Shown piece after piece: positions 46,506 to 57,773 of a stretch of 64,000 nt of DNA. Below the pieces are notes generated by a model, which worked only from the letters and a program-made list of their open reading frames with translations, did not search any database and was not told the DNA's origin. The stretch is from Thozetella sp. PMI_491 (lineage: Eukaryota > Ascomycota > Sordariomycetes > Chaetosphaeriales > Chaetosphaeriaceae): contig MU270019.1 of the NCBI GenBank assembly GCA_021432635.1, positions 744,001 to 808,000 on the forward strand, read 5' to 3'. Made by a program: the position numbers and the translations under genes. Each line of letters opens with the position of its first letter. The first letter of the stretch is position 1.

Positions 46506-48183
46506 ATATCCGGTAACGAGGGGCGGGGGATATGGCATTTATATAGACTCTGATTGACTAGATTGTATGGCGGCGAAAAGTAAAGATAATTAAAATTTCC
46601 GACTGCAGTGGCTCAATAGGCCCGAATTCCACTTCTATACCACCATTTTCGTTCAATATCTTGGGTAACTATCAGCTTTCAGCTCACCTATTCATGAAAT
46701 CGACTTCGTGTTGTGGTTCTTGATCGAGATGCTCAGCCAGCCAAGAAGGCAGTTCCTTCGAGGCACAATGAAGCAGGCCGGAATCCGCTTGTATGAGTGG
46801 TCATGAGTCAGATAAATCTGAGGTGTAATATAGAGTTGGATTCTATATAACCTAGATGGTAGGGCGCGCGTAGCTTCCTATTCGCTCTGCTAGCGAATCG
46901 GGGGTGGTCATACTGTGGATGAGAGGATTCGATGATTCAACTTCACTGAGTTGACAGAAAGGATTGCTAGACCATGGCTGCCTGAAAGGAAGGGATTTCG
47001 GACCCATCGGGCCATTTCCTCCACACAGAGTAACTCTTGGCCCGAAGCCAGATGTTGTTCGCAGTATTCTGCAACCTTGTGGCTTTGGCTTGGCAGCTGG
47101 AGCTCCCGCTTACCTAAAATGAGTATGTAACATGGTGTAAATATCTATGCACCGTAACAGTCGGAATAGCCTTCAAATTTAGAAACTTTGCTCCGTTTTA
47201 CAGCATCGGGTTGAAAAAAATGTTTAGCTAAAAAAGTGGCTAGAGCTGTAAGAGCCCCGAAGCGAACAGTTAGTGGCCTCTTGTTACTACACACAGTAAG
47301 ACTTCTCCCAAGCACACTTTCCCGACAAACTGGTCGAAGTGGATATGTTCCTGCTGACTGGTAAGAAAGTGAACAGTATAGTTACAATGTAAGTTAGATG
47401 TGCAGTTATGAAGTGCTGAATGTGGAGATATTGTGCCGTAAGCCATCAGTTATAGTTTAGGAGATGAGTTATGTTGCTTTCCTCGACCATGCCAAAGCGA
47501 ACTATAACAGAGCCGTCCTTGTTTACGTAACTCGGTATTCCTCCCGAGGCAGCACAACAGCAGCTGGCAGATTCTATTTTCGGTTTTATCAATATAGACA
47601 TGAAAGGCTCATTAACCCAGCCGAGGTTCGTGACGCAAAGTAAGGGTTGCACTAACCGAGGAGCTGGTTTGGGTAGCCACAAGCGTCCGGCCTCTCACGT
47701 CCTCCCCGTCAGCAACCTGAAGGTTAACCAACACAAGGAAGAAGAGTGGGGCTGCTAGCTCACTGCTGATTGCACTAAATCGTGCATTCCTGGTAGCCAG
47801 TATTGGACTTTGTATCGGCTCCGAAGGCATTTGAATCAGAGGGAGCTACAGTAAGACTTCTACTAGGCTTTGTGGGGATTCTAAGACTACCACGACGTTG
47901 CACGCCTGAACGATGGGAGATCAAATGAGGCGAGAAATATAGCAGATAACAATCGTCTTACATATCACATTCTCTAACTAGTCAAAGCTCTCCAACCCCT
48001 TCTCCACAAAGGCTCACTTCGGTCTCTACCTTCGTCGCGTTGCTCGTACTCGGTCCCACCGCCATTCGCCCCTGAAGAAGACACATCTCTCAACTAGTCT
48101 TCGTCTCCAGGCGAAATGAGATTTCACTCGCATGACACAAGGCTTTTCTCGCTGCTCAACCGACTGCACCTGGTCAAAAACTT
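46506..48183. other. Intergenic, nothing recognised
   Basis: Apart from the TATA-like box of the secreted gene, no gene or repeat could be supported in about 1.7 kb. Confidence 0.45.
46536..46546 (-). promoter_or_regulatory. TATA-like box of small secreted gene
   Basis: CTATATAAATG on the minus strand, about 110 bases before the start codon. Confidence 0.4.
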
Positions 48184-48810
48184 TCATCCTTCAACATCCG
48201 GCTGTAGTGTGGCAATGAATGCAATTTCTGGACCAGTTTCTCTGCCTAGGCACGATTGAGCAGCCTGCTGATATCCCCTTTTATCCACGTGTTTGTTTAA
48301 AATTCGGTTTTCTTGTTCGTACCTCTTGTGGTACTGAATCAATCGCTGCAGCCTGTCCTTGCTTCCACCCGCCTCCACTTTCTCCCTTTCTTCTTCCATG
48401 GTGCGGTCGATGGAGTCCAGCGTCCCGTCGTTATAGGGCATCATGGCGTTGCGCTTTAGAAAATTACTGAACTGCGCCGGGGCTAGAGTGAACTCCTGAA
48501 GCTCGTATTCGAGCTCCTTTATGTATCCTTTCTTCGCCGTGATAGCCGCTTGTTTTGTATCGGTGAAGCTGGCGTGCTGCCTGAGTAGGGCAGCGACGGT
48601 AGGATTATTAACCTCATCTGTGCCTTCTATCTGCACATAGTCGATGTGCAGGCAGACTCTGTCCAGCTGTGTTTGCAAATCCGGCAGCTATCGCCATCCA
48701 TGGCCGAGTAATTTCTCAGACCTGCATTGCTAACATCTTCGACCTTAACGCCGGTAAGACTGCAAGGACTGTGACACATTGACTTGTACACGGTCTTCAA
48801 AACCTGCTTA
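48184..48810 (-). pseudogene. C-terminal relic of a fungal P-loop GTPase-like protein
   Basis: The minus strand encodes LKTVYKSMCHSPC, CRICKHSW, HIDYVQIE, PTVAALLRQHA, FSNFLKRNAMMPYNDGTLD and a charged coiled-coil tail. I recall this order (Cys/His knuckle, helical block, FLKxNAxxPYND) from the C-terminal half of uncharacterised fungal proteins with an N-terminal AIG1/50S-type GTPase domain. A frame change separates CRICKHSW from HIDYVQIE. No GTPase motifs (GxxxxGKS, DxxG) were seen upstream to 49.7 kb, so the catalytic half is missing. Confidence 0.55.
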
Positions 48811-49713
48811 CCGTCTAGACCCCAGCTTCCCGTACCCCCATGTTTGACACAGCATCTTCATGGCGCTAGCTAAATTCCTCTTGCTTTCCACTCATCGCTG
48901 CAGCAGGAGATTAGCCCACGGGGCGACTAGTACTGTGGGGCCGAAGAAGGATTAGTGGAGCATGTAAACTCTGTTCTACCTAGAGAAGTGGATCGCTTGC
49001 TCTTTTCCTCCAGTCCCATTCGGACGATATGTCCAGTTCCGCGGTTGACAGAAGAAGAGGCTGAGTGTAAGGCGAAAAGAGGCGGCTGAGACCACCTATG
49101 AATCAATCATCACTTAATTACAATGATCGTGCTTCGATGCTCTACGAGTGCTAAGCGTGGCACATCCCGGCAACGGCCCGACGAGCATAAGCATAGTGAC
49201 TAGGTGGGAAGACTTAAGCATAGAAATAAAATTACGAAGACTTAGCTCTGATTAGCGCCAAATGGATTACGAGGAATAGAGACACGGCCTTGAATAGTAT
49301 GAAAGACTATATTAGTGTTCAATCTTATCTAGGAAAATAAAACGCATGACTATAGGTTTTTGCTTGTTGCAGAGAGAAAAACGACCTCCTATAGCTGTTC
49401 GTACCCGGAGCAAGGGGTATGGGGTCAATCTGAAGTTCCCCTTGTCCCGATCAAGCCAAGGGCAAGATAAACACTACCTGTCCCGGCTCCAATAGATCGA
49501 TAGAAACGCGGACGTCTCCGTCAGCAATTTAACATCCTAGACAGCAAAGATGAAACCCTTAATCCATCTCAATTTATATCCCGGGTGCCTGCCAGAGGTT
49601 TCCCCGTCAGGAGTATGCGTATCATACAGTCACGACTGACCCGAGTCTCTCGCTTTCATCTGTATTCAATCCCAGAGTTAAGGCATGCTTAATAAGAGGC
49701 CTAAAACTATAGA
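48811..49713. other. Intergenic, nothing recognised
   Basis: About 0.9 kb between the GTPase-like relic and the 3' end of the rhodopsin-like gene. No gene was recognised. Confidence 0.45.
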
Positions 49714-51095
49714 TCACTTACCATGCGAGTCCTTTCCTGAGATAGTCTTGAGTGGTGTCTCGTCCGCTTGCCGTAGACCGGGTGGGAATCCAGGAGTCAG
49801 TATTAAAGTCCGCCTCCTCCATGATACGGAGGGCCTATCAGGAAATTCGTCATTGCGTTCAAAATTGGCTGGGAAATATTTCCGGATGAGAGGTTTGATG
49901 GATATGAGGCACGCGCAAACAATGGCGAGATGCACTTCAACAAGCCTGGGACACGTTAGGGAATCTAGTCACCGTGATGAGGTTTGCTCCGGACTGCGCA
50001 CCACCACACCTCCTCTGAGGTGGCGTCCCAGCTGAGATCGTCGAAGCTAAGGGACTCGAATGCCGACACTGTTCTCATAATACTGATAGCTTGAACACTT
50101 ATGTGCTGCGTCAGCATCAGGCCTCCAACGAAGAGCATCACGACGCACAGGCCTCCAGTCATCATGATCATGGTTGCGCCAATCTTCTGCAGCATCGGCA
50201 ATCGCAAGTTCCACAGAATTGGAACTGGCAAGACCAGGATTATCGCATCAGTAACCGAGTTCATAATCCCGCTGACAATTGCAATTATCTTAAAGTCGAT
50301 GCAGGTGCCGCCAACCAGTGTGAAGTCCCAATACTTGGCGATAGGCTGGCATATGTAGAGCCATGACCATGAGGTCACAAGACTGTAGATGATGACTATC
50401 AGCATAGTAGCGTATATCAAGTATTTGAGTGTCGGCGAGGTGGTGACGAATCGGAGGTAGAAGGTCAAGATAGAAAGTTTAGTTAGCATGATGGACATCC
50501 CGTAAAATGTCCCGCCAACTGCTGTGACCTGAAAATGAGGCGATCAGCCTTCAATAGAACGCATGTAAATAAAGACGCTTGGTGTATTTTACCTTCATGA
50601 AGTTGATGTTGAAGCTTGAAAACGGGACATCCCATAAGTGGCGACCCATACCAGCCTTTACCACTAGAGCAGAGTAAGCTGGAAGCCAAGGTAGGTAGGT
50701 CTGTAGACCCTACTAAACACCATGGTAATGGAAAAAGCCGTTGCGAAGAGCTTAATGCCGACATTCCTCGGGTGTTAGTTTCCTTCAACCGGCCCCGTGA
50801 AGATGAACGCACCCATGAGGGAACCAAAAGGTCTATATGGAGGTTAGCATCCTGGTCATCTGGCTAAGATCAATAAAAACTCACAGTCAGCCATCCCCCA
50901 GTTACGAACGATAACCCCGACGGCATAGCCGCGGAGTGTCAAAGAAACGAGTGAGAGAGCTGCAAGAACAAAGGCTGGGACGAGAACGATGTAAGACTGG
51001 TCCGGTGGATTCACGAAATTGGACGTCAGTCCAGGCGGGGGCGGGATGAAAGTAGCTGGCAAAGAGTCCCTCCGGTGAAACCGTAGTGTAGCCAT
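49714..51095 (-). CDS. Rhodopsin/PTH11-like seven-TM fungal membrane protein
   Basis: Well-supported pieces (minus): exon 51095-50885; an exon ending at 50714 (KLFATAFSITMVF); exon 50678-50593; exon 50528 to about 50005; and exon 49945-49714. The first segment is a TM helix (YIVLVPAFVLAALS). AGMGRHLWDVPFSSFN, YGMSIMLTKLSILTFYLRF, WLYICQPIAKYWD and IVCACLISIKPLIRKYFP are signatures of the fungal rhodopsin-domain (SAT4/PTH11-like) family, usually receptors or integral membrane proteins of unknown ligand. The exon between 50885 and 50714 could not be placed without frame conflict, and one intron there would be only 35 bp (50679-50713), so either the model or the gene is imperfect. A C-terminal cytosolic tail follows TM7. 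Confidence 0.7.
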
Positions 51096-54000
51096 TCTGC
51101 TAGGAAGCTAGGGTGGTGCGCAACGAATAGGATAGGTTCTTCTCGTCCCAGAAGATGAAGAGAATGCAGTCGTGCCGTTTGCTTGGCGGCCATGACTTTT
51201 ATTTATTGTCCGTGGCAGTGGGTACATACTATTCGAAGAAAAGCGACGACATCAGCGGCTGTGATAGTCGGAGACAAACTGTGAAATAGCTCTTGCCAGG
51301 CTGAAGCTAGACTGTCGCAGACTTAGGTCCGTCACGCACAGATCGGAGACTACAGTGAGGCAAGACGGGACCTTGTTGTCAGATCTCGGATTTAGGTCCG
51401 TGGAAATACCGCAGGGATATGGCGGACTTGGCTTGCGTCTCGCTCAACAAGTGACTGCAAAGCGGAGGCGTGGTAGTACGGGAGACATGCATTTTCGAAA
51501 CACTTTTGTGATACGCCGAAATTCTGCGCTCAATTGGCGCAGTCCCAAGTAAACCAGCGGCAGAACATGCCCAGACAAGGAATATCATGTGAATTACTCC
51601 ACAGGGAGGAACCCCCAGTGAGCCACCTACCCACCCATCAAGGTTTCCCGGGGGCGGGGACCCTTGTTACCCGTCCAGCTGGGTCACCACTGCGACAACG
51701 AGGCGTCTGCTAACGGCAAGGGAAGGAATGCCGGATCCGCGGTAACTTTGGGCGGACGGGCGGCAGATCTTTGGGCATAGTCCCTAGGCCTGGTTCGTTC
51801 GGACTGTCAGGGAACCTAGCTGCGCCGAGTTGCTTGAGCAAGGGCTAGTGCAGCGGTATATGCCGAAGCTAGCGTATTGAGGCCCGTCCCATGCATATCC
51901 TCTCAAAGTATATAGCGCCATGGGTGGAGGGAGAAAATGATGAAGATTGGGGGAAAAAAAGGAACGAAAAACCTGATCAGGAGAAAATGCCGACAGGGAT
52001 CACTGGAGCAGAACCATGAAAGTGGGTGGTGTCCTCGGTGCTGTCAGCTGGCAGACACGGCCGTCGCGGACTCCGAGGCCGCGGTAAGATGGCTGGCGCC
52101 ACCATGCACATCTGCTAGATTCTTCCTTCCATGCGATCCCGGGCTCGGGTGCGGCCTCATTCTGTGGATGTGGCGTTCGTAAACAGTACATAAGCCCGCC
52201 CCATTCATTTGCCAGCGCCAATGGAAATGCACGGAGTCAGTCCCGCGCCGCACTGACCCCCGTCAGGGCTTTAGAAGATATGCATGCCGACTGAAATGGT
52301 ATTGCGCCGTGACAAGTTCTGGGTCGCTCTGATACTTTAGCTTTCGGGACCGATTGGCGGTATACTACACAAGAAAAATTCGAGGCGCGAGAAAATGGCC
52401 GCTTAGCCATAAGTTGCGCGATCAGCGGCAAGCGATATAGTGTAGCTTTGCCCCAGGGAGTGTGATATATCATAGGAGAAAATCCCCAGGCTTGCGAGCG
52501 CAACACGAGGGAGACCACATGACAATATTCCTAGAATGTAAGCATTTAGGACGTGGAACATACAGCGAGTTTCACTTCAACCCAAACGACACCCGAGCAG
52601 CCACCCCGTATGCCTTTATCAGTAGCCACCTACCTTGTCTATTAGAGCCCTTAGATAGCTTCCGGTCTGAGCGTTTGTGGCTGCTGATAACCTACCGATG
52701 ACGCAGCGTTGAAGCCCGGGGAAGTGGGTAGGCGGGGGCTGAGTGCGCCACATTAAGCCATGGGTTCGTTTCCACGAATGATTTACCTCGAATTGGATTT
52801 GAGAGCTGAAAGGGAAAGATTATGAAGATCGAGTGGAAGTCACAAGGATGGAAGGCCATGAGTGCATGGCCGCAAACTGTGTGAGGACCCCGCACTGAGG
52901 GTACTATTGGTAACGGGTAGATCAAAAGTGCCTTGTCCCTCGGGGGATACCCCTGATACACTAGTGGCCAGCTGGAGTTGTTCAGGAAGCGCCGTAATCA
53001 TGACGACCTTCTCCCGACAGAGGGATTGTGATAATACAAGCTACCGGTCTGCCGTCGCCAAAGAAGATAGCCGGGCGGTACGTAACGGGCCTCCGTGGTG
53101 AAGTCTCGAGCCAAGGCTCGTCAACCAGAAAGGTAGCTTATAGCCGACGCAGAGAGCGCCGCGAATCTCAACACCAAGCTACTTACCCAAGAGTCCCAGC
53201 TAAAGAACCAGCTTTGTAAGCTCAAGCTCAAGACCATGTTACATTTGAAATGTACTCCTGCAATACAATAATAAACAGTCGCCTTGGCAAATCAGATTAT
53301 GGCGTGTACCAAGGTAAGAAGACTTAACCAAAACGCGGAAGGCACTTGTTAAAGAAAGTTCGACATGCTGCCTGGGGTTATACCACCAATAATTCGTTCT
53401 ACTCGTCCAGTTTACGCAAGAAGGTGGCAATCTGCGACGAGGCGGAGGGGAGTCGAATGTGGTGCTTGTGGCGTGGTGTATCTTGTTCCCACACCCAAGG
53501 CAAGCAACTATCGGCAACGAATCTGCTATAATAGGTACGAGAAAGAACAGGGACAGGGAATGATACGAGCAGGCCGCGTATTAATACGAATTTGTCTGAG
53601 ACGCCGGCTAGACAATGATGAGCGCCATGTTGACTTGCCCCCCTTGCAATTCCCATTGGCCTCTGGAGCGTGAGAGATTCCCCTAGACGGTAACGTATGT
53701 TGTCTATCGTCGCGACAACGGTACTCCGAGGTAGCATGAAATGATGGATAGTCGTAGAGCAAAGTATTGATCATGGTTGTATTTTGCTAGAAGGTAATGG
53801 TATATATAGAATGAGGGGGTGGCAGAAGCAAATATAAAGGAAGAGAAAGACGAGAACCAATGTCTCGCTGTCCCCTGCAGCTGCAGCGACGAGCTCGCCG
53901 AGACAGGCTACTTCCCGCTGCTAACCACGAATTACTTTAGCGACATAACCAGCCAGATTAGCAATACTGCTTCACACGGGTGCTCAGGCCGGCGAAAAGG

Positions 54001-54679
54001 TCCCGTCGTATCAGCCCACCACGACCTACGAGTTCTTTATCCGGGCAACCTCCAACCGGGATATCGCCACCGGACTGTTCCCGGCCATGGACGCGCTCTT
54101 AACGCTGGGTCCCTAAAATAGCTAATACATCAAGAAACCTCCCGCCACCGTCTCCGGTGCCCAAGCGCTATCTCGAAAAGCCGGGAACTTGCCCTTCTGA
54201 CGCCTGGAAGTCGGTTGTAAGAAGAGGAGACTTCATTGCTAGACCAGCCTGACAATTTTCGCTAGACCAAATACCAAACTATTACATAATCGGCCGCCGA
54301 TGATTCTCAGGCAGGTTGAGCCACGAGGTTCTGCCGGGCAAGTTCTTCGAATGCGATAGCCTGCCCAGCGTGTGTCCTGCCAATCTACGGCCCAAACTAC
54401 AGAATAATAATTCTGTATTACGGAGAAATCTCTTGCGTTGTGTATTATAATGTTATATCTGACCTGATGGCTCGTGTGGCCAACCCCCGGGGACTTAGAT
54501 CTGGACTCCCATCCAGAGCTTCCTCTCAAGGTCGGTGAAGTAATACGTCTTAGAGGGCTCGGGCTACTGTGATGTTACTACCAGAACACTATAACCTCTA
54601 TTGAATTCTCTTTACCTTACCGATATTTTTGATGCTCGGTATAAGAGGATTCATTTAAGGAGGATCACGAGGCAGGACT
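51096..54679. other. Long gene-free stretch
   Basis: About 3.6 kb. Several 80-110 codon frames occur on both strands, none with a motif, signal peptide or convincing splice sites. No repeats longer than short runs were recognised. Confidence 0.45.
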
Positions 54680-54706
54680 GGTAGGGTTGCTGGGAGCAAC
54701 CCTACC
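54680..54706. repeat. Perfect 12-bp hairpin next to transposon left end
   Basis: GGTAGGGTTGCT, a GGG loop, then AGCAACCCTACC, ending within two bases of the start of the transposon terminal repeat. It could be part of a larger element end or a target-site feature. Confidence 0.75.
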
Positions 54707-55273
54707 GCTGTGCTTTCCAAACGGTAAGACAGGGGGACCAGATTTTGAGGGACCACGACCACCACCACCACCACCAGGCACAAGGCAAAATTTGTTGGAA
54801 AGCATTTTATCGCTTTATAAATGCACACGTATCATTATAATTATAATGGCTATAGATATTTAATCTCTTGATTGATAGCTATTAAGTTATACTATATCTC
54901 TTTTCCTGACATGCGTACGCTACATAGATCAGATAACCTTTATGGATTACCTAGCAGCGGACGGTCAGTATGGCTCGCGTGGATCGTATGTCCAGCGCCG
55001 TCTGTATGACCAGCGTGGTCAGTATGGCCAGTATAGCTCGCGCGCAACGGGAAGCTAGTATAGCAACTACACCAATGCAGCTTATATAGCATTTATAGAT
55101 CGTACAGCAAATCTAGCTCGTCTATATAGCGTTTTTGGGTTGCTCTATAGCTACAGATATCTATCTCGAGATCTCTCGACGCGTTTTTTTCGCGTTGGTT
55201 GTAGTGGTGGTGGTGGTGGTGGTGGTCCCTCAAAATCTGGTCCCCCTGTCTTACCGTTTGGAAAGCACAGCGG
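54705..55273 (+). mobile_element. Non-autonomous DNA transposon (MITE-like), 569 bp
   Basis: The ends are inverted copies starting CCGCTGTGCTTTCCAAACGG. The first 52 bases of each end are identical, then both run into CCA/TGG trinucleotide repeats. There is no transposase frame. Inside are an AT-rich segment and a short array of 18-bp units (GTATGGCTCGCGTGGATC, GTATGTCCAGCGCCGTCT, GTATGACCAGCGTGGTCA). No convincing target-site duplication was found, so the superfamily cannot be assigned. A decayed relative lies at 22731-23490. The near-identical ends suggest recent movement. Confidence 0.8.
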
Positions 55274-55462
55274 GTGAGCCTAGTGAAAATCCTGGCATTG
55301 ACACAGTGAGCGCGCTGTACCCCTCGTTGGGCCGGAATAGCCCGGGATTAGCCCGCGCTTGGGAAACAATTGACGCCAAGGCTCCCGACGCCTTGCCTTG
55401 TAGGGTCCCTGCCTGAGTGGAGCTCTCAGACTCGACATGCATAATCGCAAGAGCCAGGGACA

Positions 55463-57566
55463 ATGACTTTGTGCGCGAGCTGCCAGGACCTGAGCCTCGC
55501 CGAGATCTTTGCCGCAACTATTGCCAGAGCTCCATCCTCAGGCATCAAAGGTTGCGTTCACTCAGAGAGCTACAGCGCTGTGCAAGAAAATGCCTCGTCT
55601 TGTCCGCTCTGCGCCCTCTTGGTCGCCGATGCACCAGCAGGGGAAGCCTCCTCCGTCCAAGACAGCGACTGTATCACGCTGGCGACGTACACTCGCGACC
55701 AGTGGCCCAGAGCCAAAGCCGCGCAAGGAACCCCGGGCCTCGTGTCTGGGCTCGAGGTGAAGATCGGGCCTAAAGGCCAAAACTCCCTGAACAGCTTGAA
55801 GCATATTCCCGTATGGGTTGAGGAAGGCAAGTATATGCAATCGTTCAGTCGGTCGGGTCGCTGTCCTAAGAACTAAAACTGACAGTAAAGTCTAAAAAGA
55901 TAGCCCTGGGATCCTCAAACAGATCTTCATGTCTAGGCCCAAGGCCGCAACCCCCGACACCGCAATCGTGAAGGAGTGGCTCAGCGCGTGCCTCCGTGGC
56001 CACCCCGGCTGCCGGATCCCGGCCCCGATGCTCAATCTTGCTGTAAATGAGGATCCTGTTCCTATGCCGGCCCGACTGCTCGAACTCGATCCCCCAGGAA
56101 GCCCGGGTGATATCCGCCTTTTGGAAACTAGCGGTCAGAGCGGCACATACGCTGCATTGAGCCACTGCTGGGGGACCGCGCGCATTACCACCACCACAAG
56201 CGAGAACTTCGAGAGACATAAGGAGTGTATCTCGATTGACGAGCTGACTGCAAACTTCCGTGATGCCGTCCAAGTCACCCGTGCACTTGGGTTCCAGTAC
56301 CTATGGATCGATTCCCTCTGTATCATACAGGATGATCCATCCGACTGGGACGCGCAGTCGGGTAAGATGGCAGAAGTCTACACCCATGCGGCGCTGACCA
56401 TCGCGGCGGCAAACAGTGCAAACTCGGAAGAAGGGTTTCTAAAGCCGCGCACCGTACGCAAGACCGCCACGCTTCCTTTTTACACTTCCCCCGGCGTGTC
56501 GATTGGCAATGTTACTGTGGGCGAGCGCACAGCCAAGGAGATTTACAGCGACGACTTCCGGAAGGATGTCCAAGAAGGACCCCTATCATCCCGCGGCTGG
56601 ACCCTACAGGAGCGCCTGCTAGCACGGCGCACCATCTTCTTCGGCCGCGAGGAGCTCCACTGGGAGTGCCGGTCTACCAGGTGGAGCGAAAGCACACGCA
56701 TGCGACCCATTCAGTATGTCGACATCAGCGCCGGCCTGGCAGCCTTTCGCGGCGTTCCCATCTTCCTCCCTCGCGGCGCCGTGAACAAGGCTCAGCTTTT
56801 AAACGACTGGTATCTGGTGCTCCAAGAATTTACGAAGCGTTCCTTGACCGACAGCAACGACAAGCTTCCGGCGCTCTCTGGCATCTCCACAGTAATCCAC
56901 CGCGCCTTGGGCTCGGAGGATTACACAACATATCGCGCAGGGCTTTGGAGCCATGACGCCCCGCGAGCGCTATTGTGGAGAAGCTTCGGGCCGCGGCCGG
57001 GAGGGCCGAGTCGTCTCAACGGTCCATCCTGGTCGTGGATATCTCGGGATGCAAGGATATTTCCGGCTCGCGAGGAGAAAAGTACTCTGACGGACATCAC
57101 CAATGTGAAATGGGAAGTACCTATTTCTGGGACAGATCCGTACGGAAGGATTCAAGGGGGGACTGTCTCGTTCGTGGGATACATCCAAGAAGTGCATCGG
57201 ATCTCGCTCATCGACCCACCTCCCCGTCCCTCAAGTGCTCCTTACCCACTTTCGAATGCCCTCCTCTACGATTCACGATCCCAGCAAGTCGGTGCCGCCG
57301 TTCTTGATTCCCCGGGCGATGAGTCGGTGTTCTCCATGAAGCTCTATGCCGTTCCAATCCGGCACATCTTGAACCAAAGCCGAGTCATCACAAATATCGA
57401 AGTCCTTCTCCTCCAGGACTGTGGTGCTGGGAACTATTGCAGAGTTGGCATGGCAGAACTTATGGGAAGCAATTCGAATGATGCTTTCTGTGCCGGTGCC
57501 CCATTTGCCGCACCCTTTCAGGCTTTCTTCTATGGTGCTCCCAAAACTGAGATTAGCATCGTGTGA
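55463..57566 (+). CDS. HET-domain (heterokaryon incompatibility) protein
   Basis: Exons 55463-55830 and 55937-57566 (106-bp intron, GTATAT donor, CTGAC branch, phase 2) encode 665 residues. A Cys-rich N-terminal region (LCASCQDLS, SCPLCALLV) precedes the HET domain, with YAALSHCWG (about 194-202), LWIDSLCIIQDDPSDW, and LSSRGWTLQERLLARR. HET domains trigger cell death when unlike hyphae fuse, and many are encoded by fast-evolving accessory genes. No NACHT or WD repeat is attached. The start at 55463 gives the LCASCQ zinc-like motif at once, common for this class. Its ATG lies only about 190 bases from the right end of the transposon, so the element sits in its promoter. Confidence 0.9.
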
Positions 57567-57685
57567 CACGAAGCGAATTCCAATAAACGGCGAGGTAACC
57601 TGTTTCCCTACACTTGCATTATCTCTTGTGGGGGTTATTCCCTTTATTTTTCTAGCGAGAGGTTTCATCACACCGAGGCTTTGTA

Positions 57686-57720
57686 TATAGAGATATATAT
57701 CTATATCTATATCTATATCA
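57686..57720. repeat. ATATCT microsatellite
   Basis: A short (TATATC)n-type run (ATATATCTATATCTATATC) between the HET gene and the carboxylesterase. Confidence 0.7.
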
Positions 57721-57773
57721 GTTCTATTTAGAGGCAATTCTATTTAGAGGCACTTGAACAACACCCATGTTTG

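Noticed and set aside
27510-48104. 18-base string CATCTCTCAACTAGTCTT present near 27510 and 48087
   Set aside because: No flanking similarity; may be chance or a very short remnant, so no element was called.
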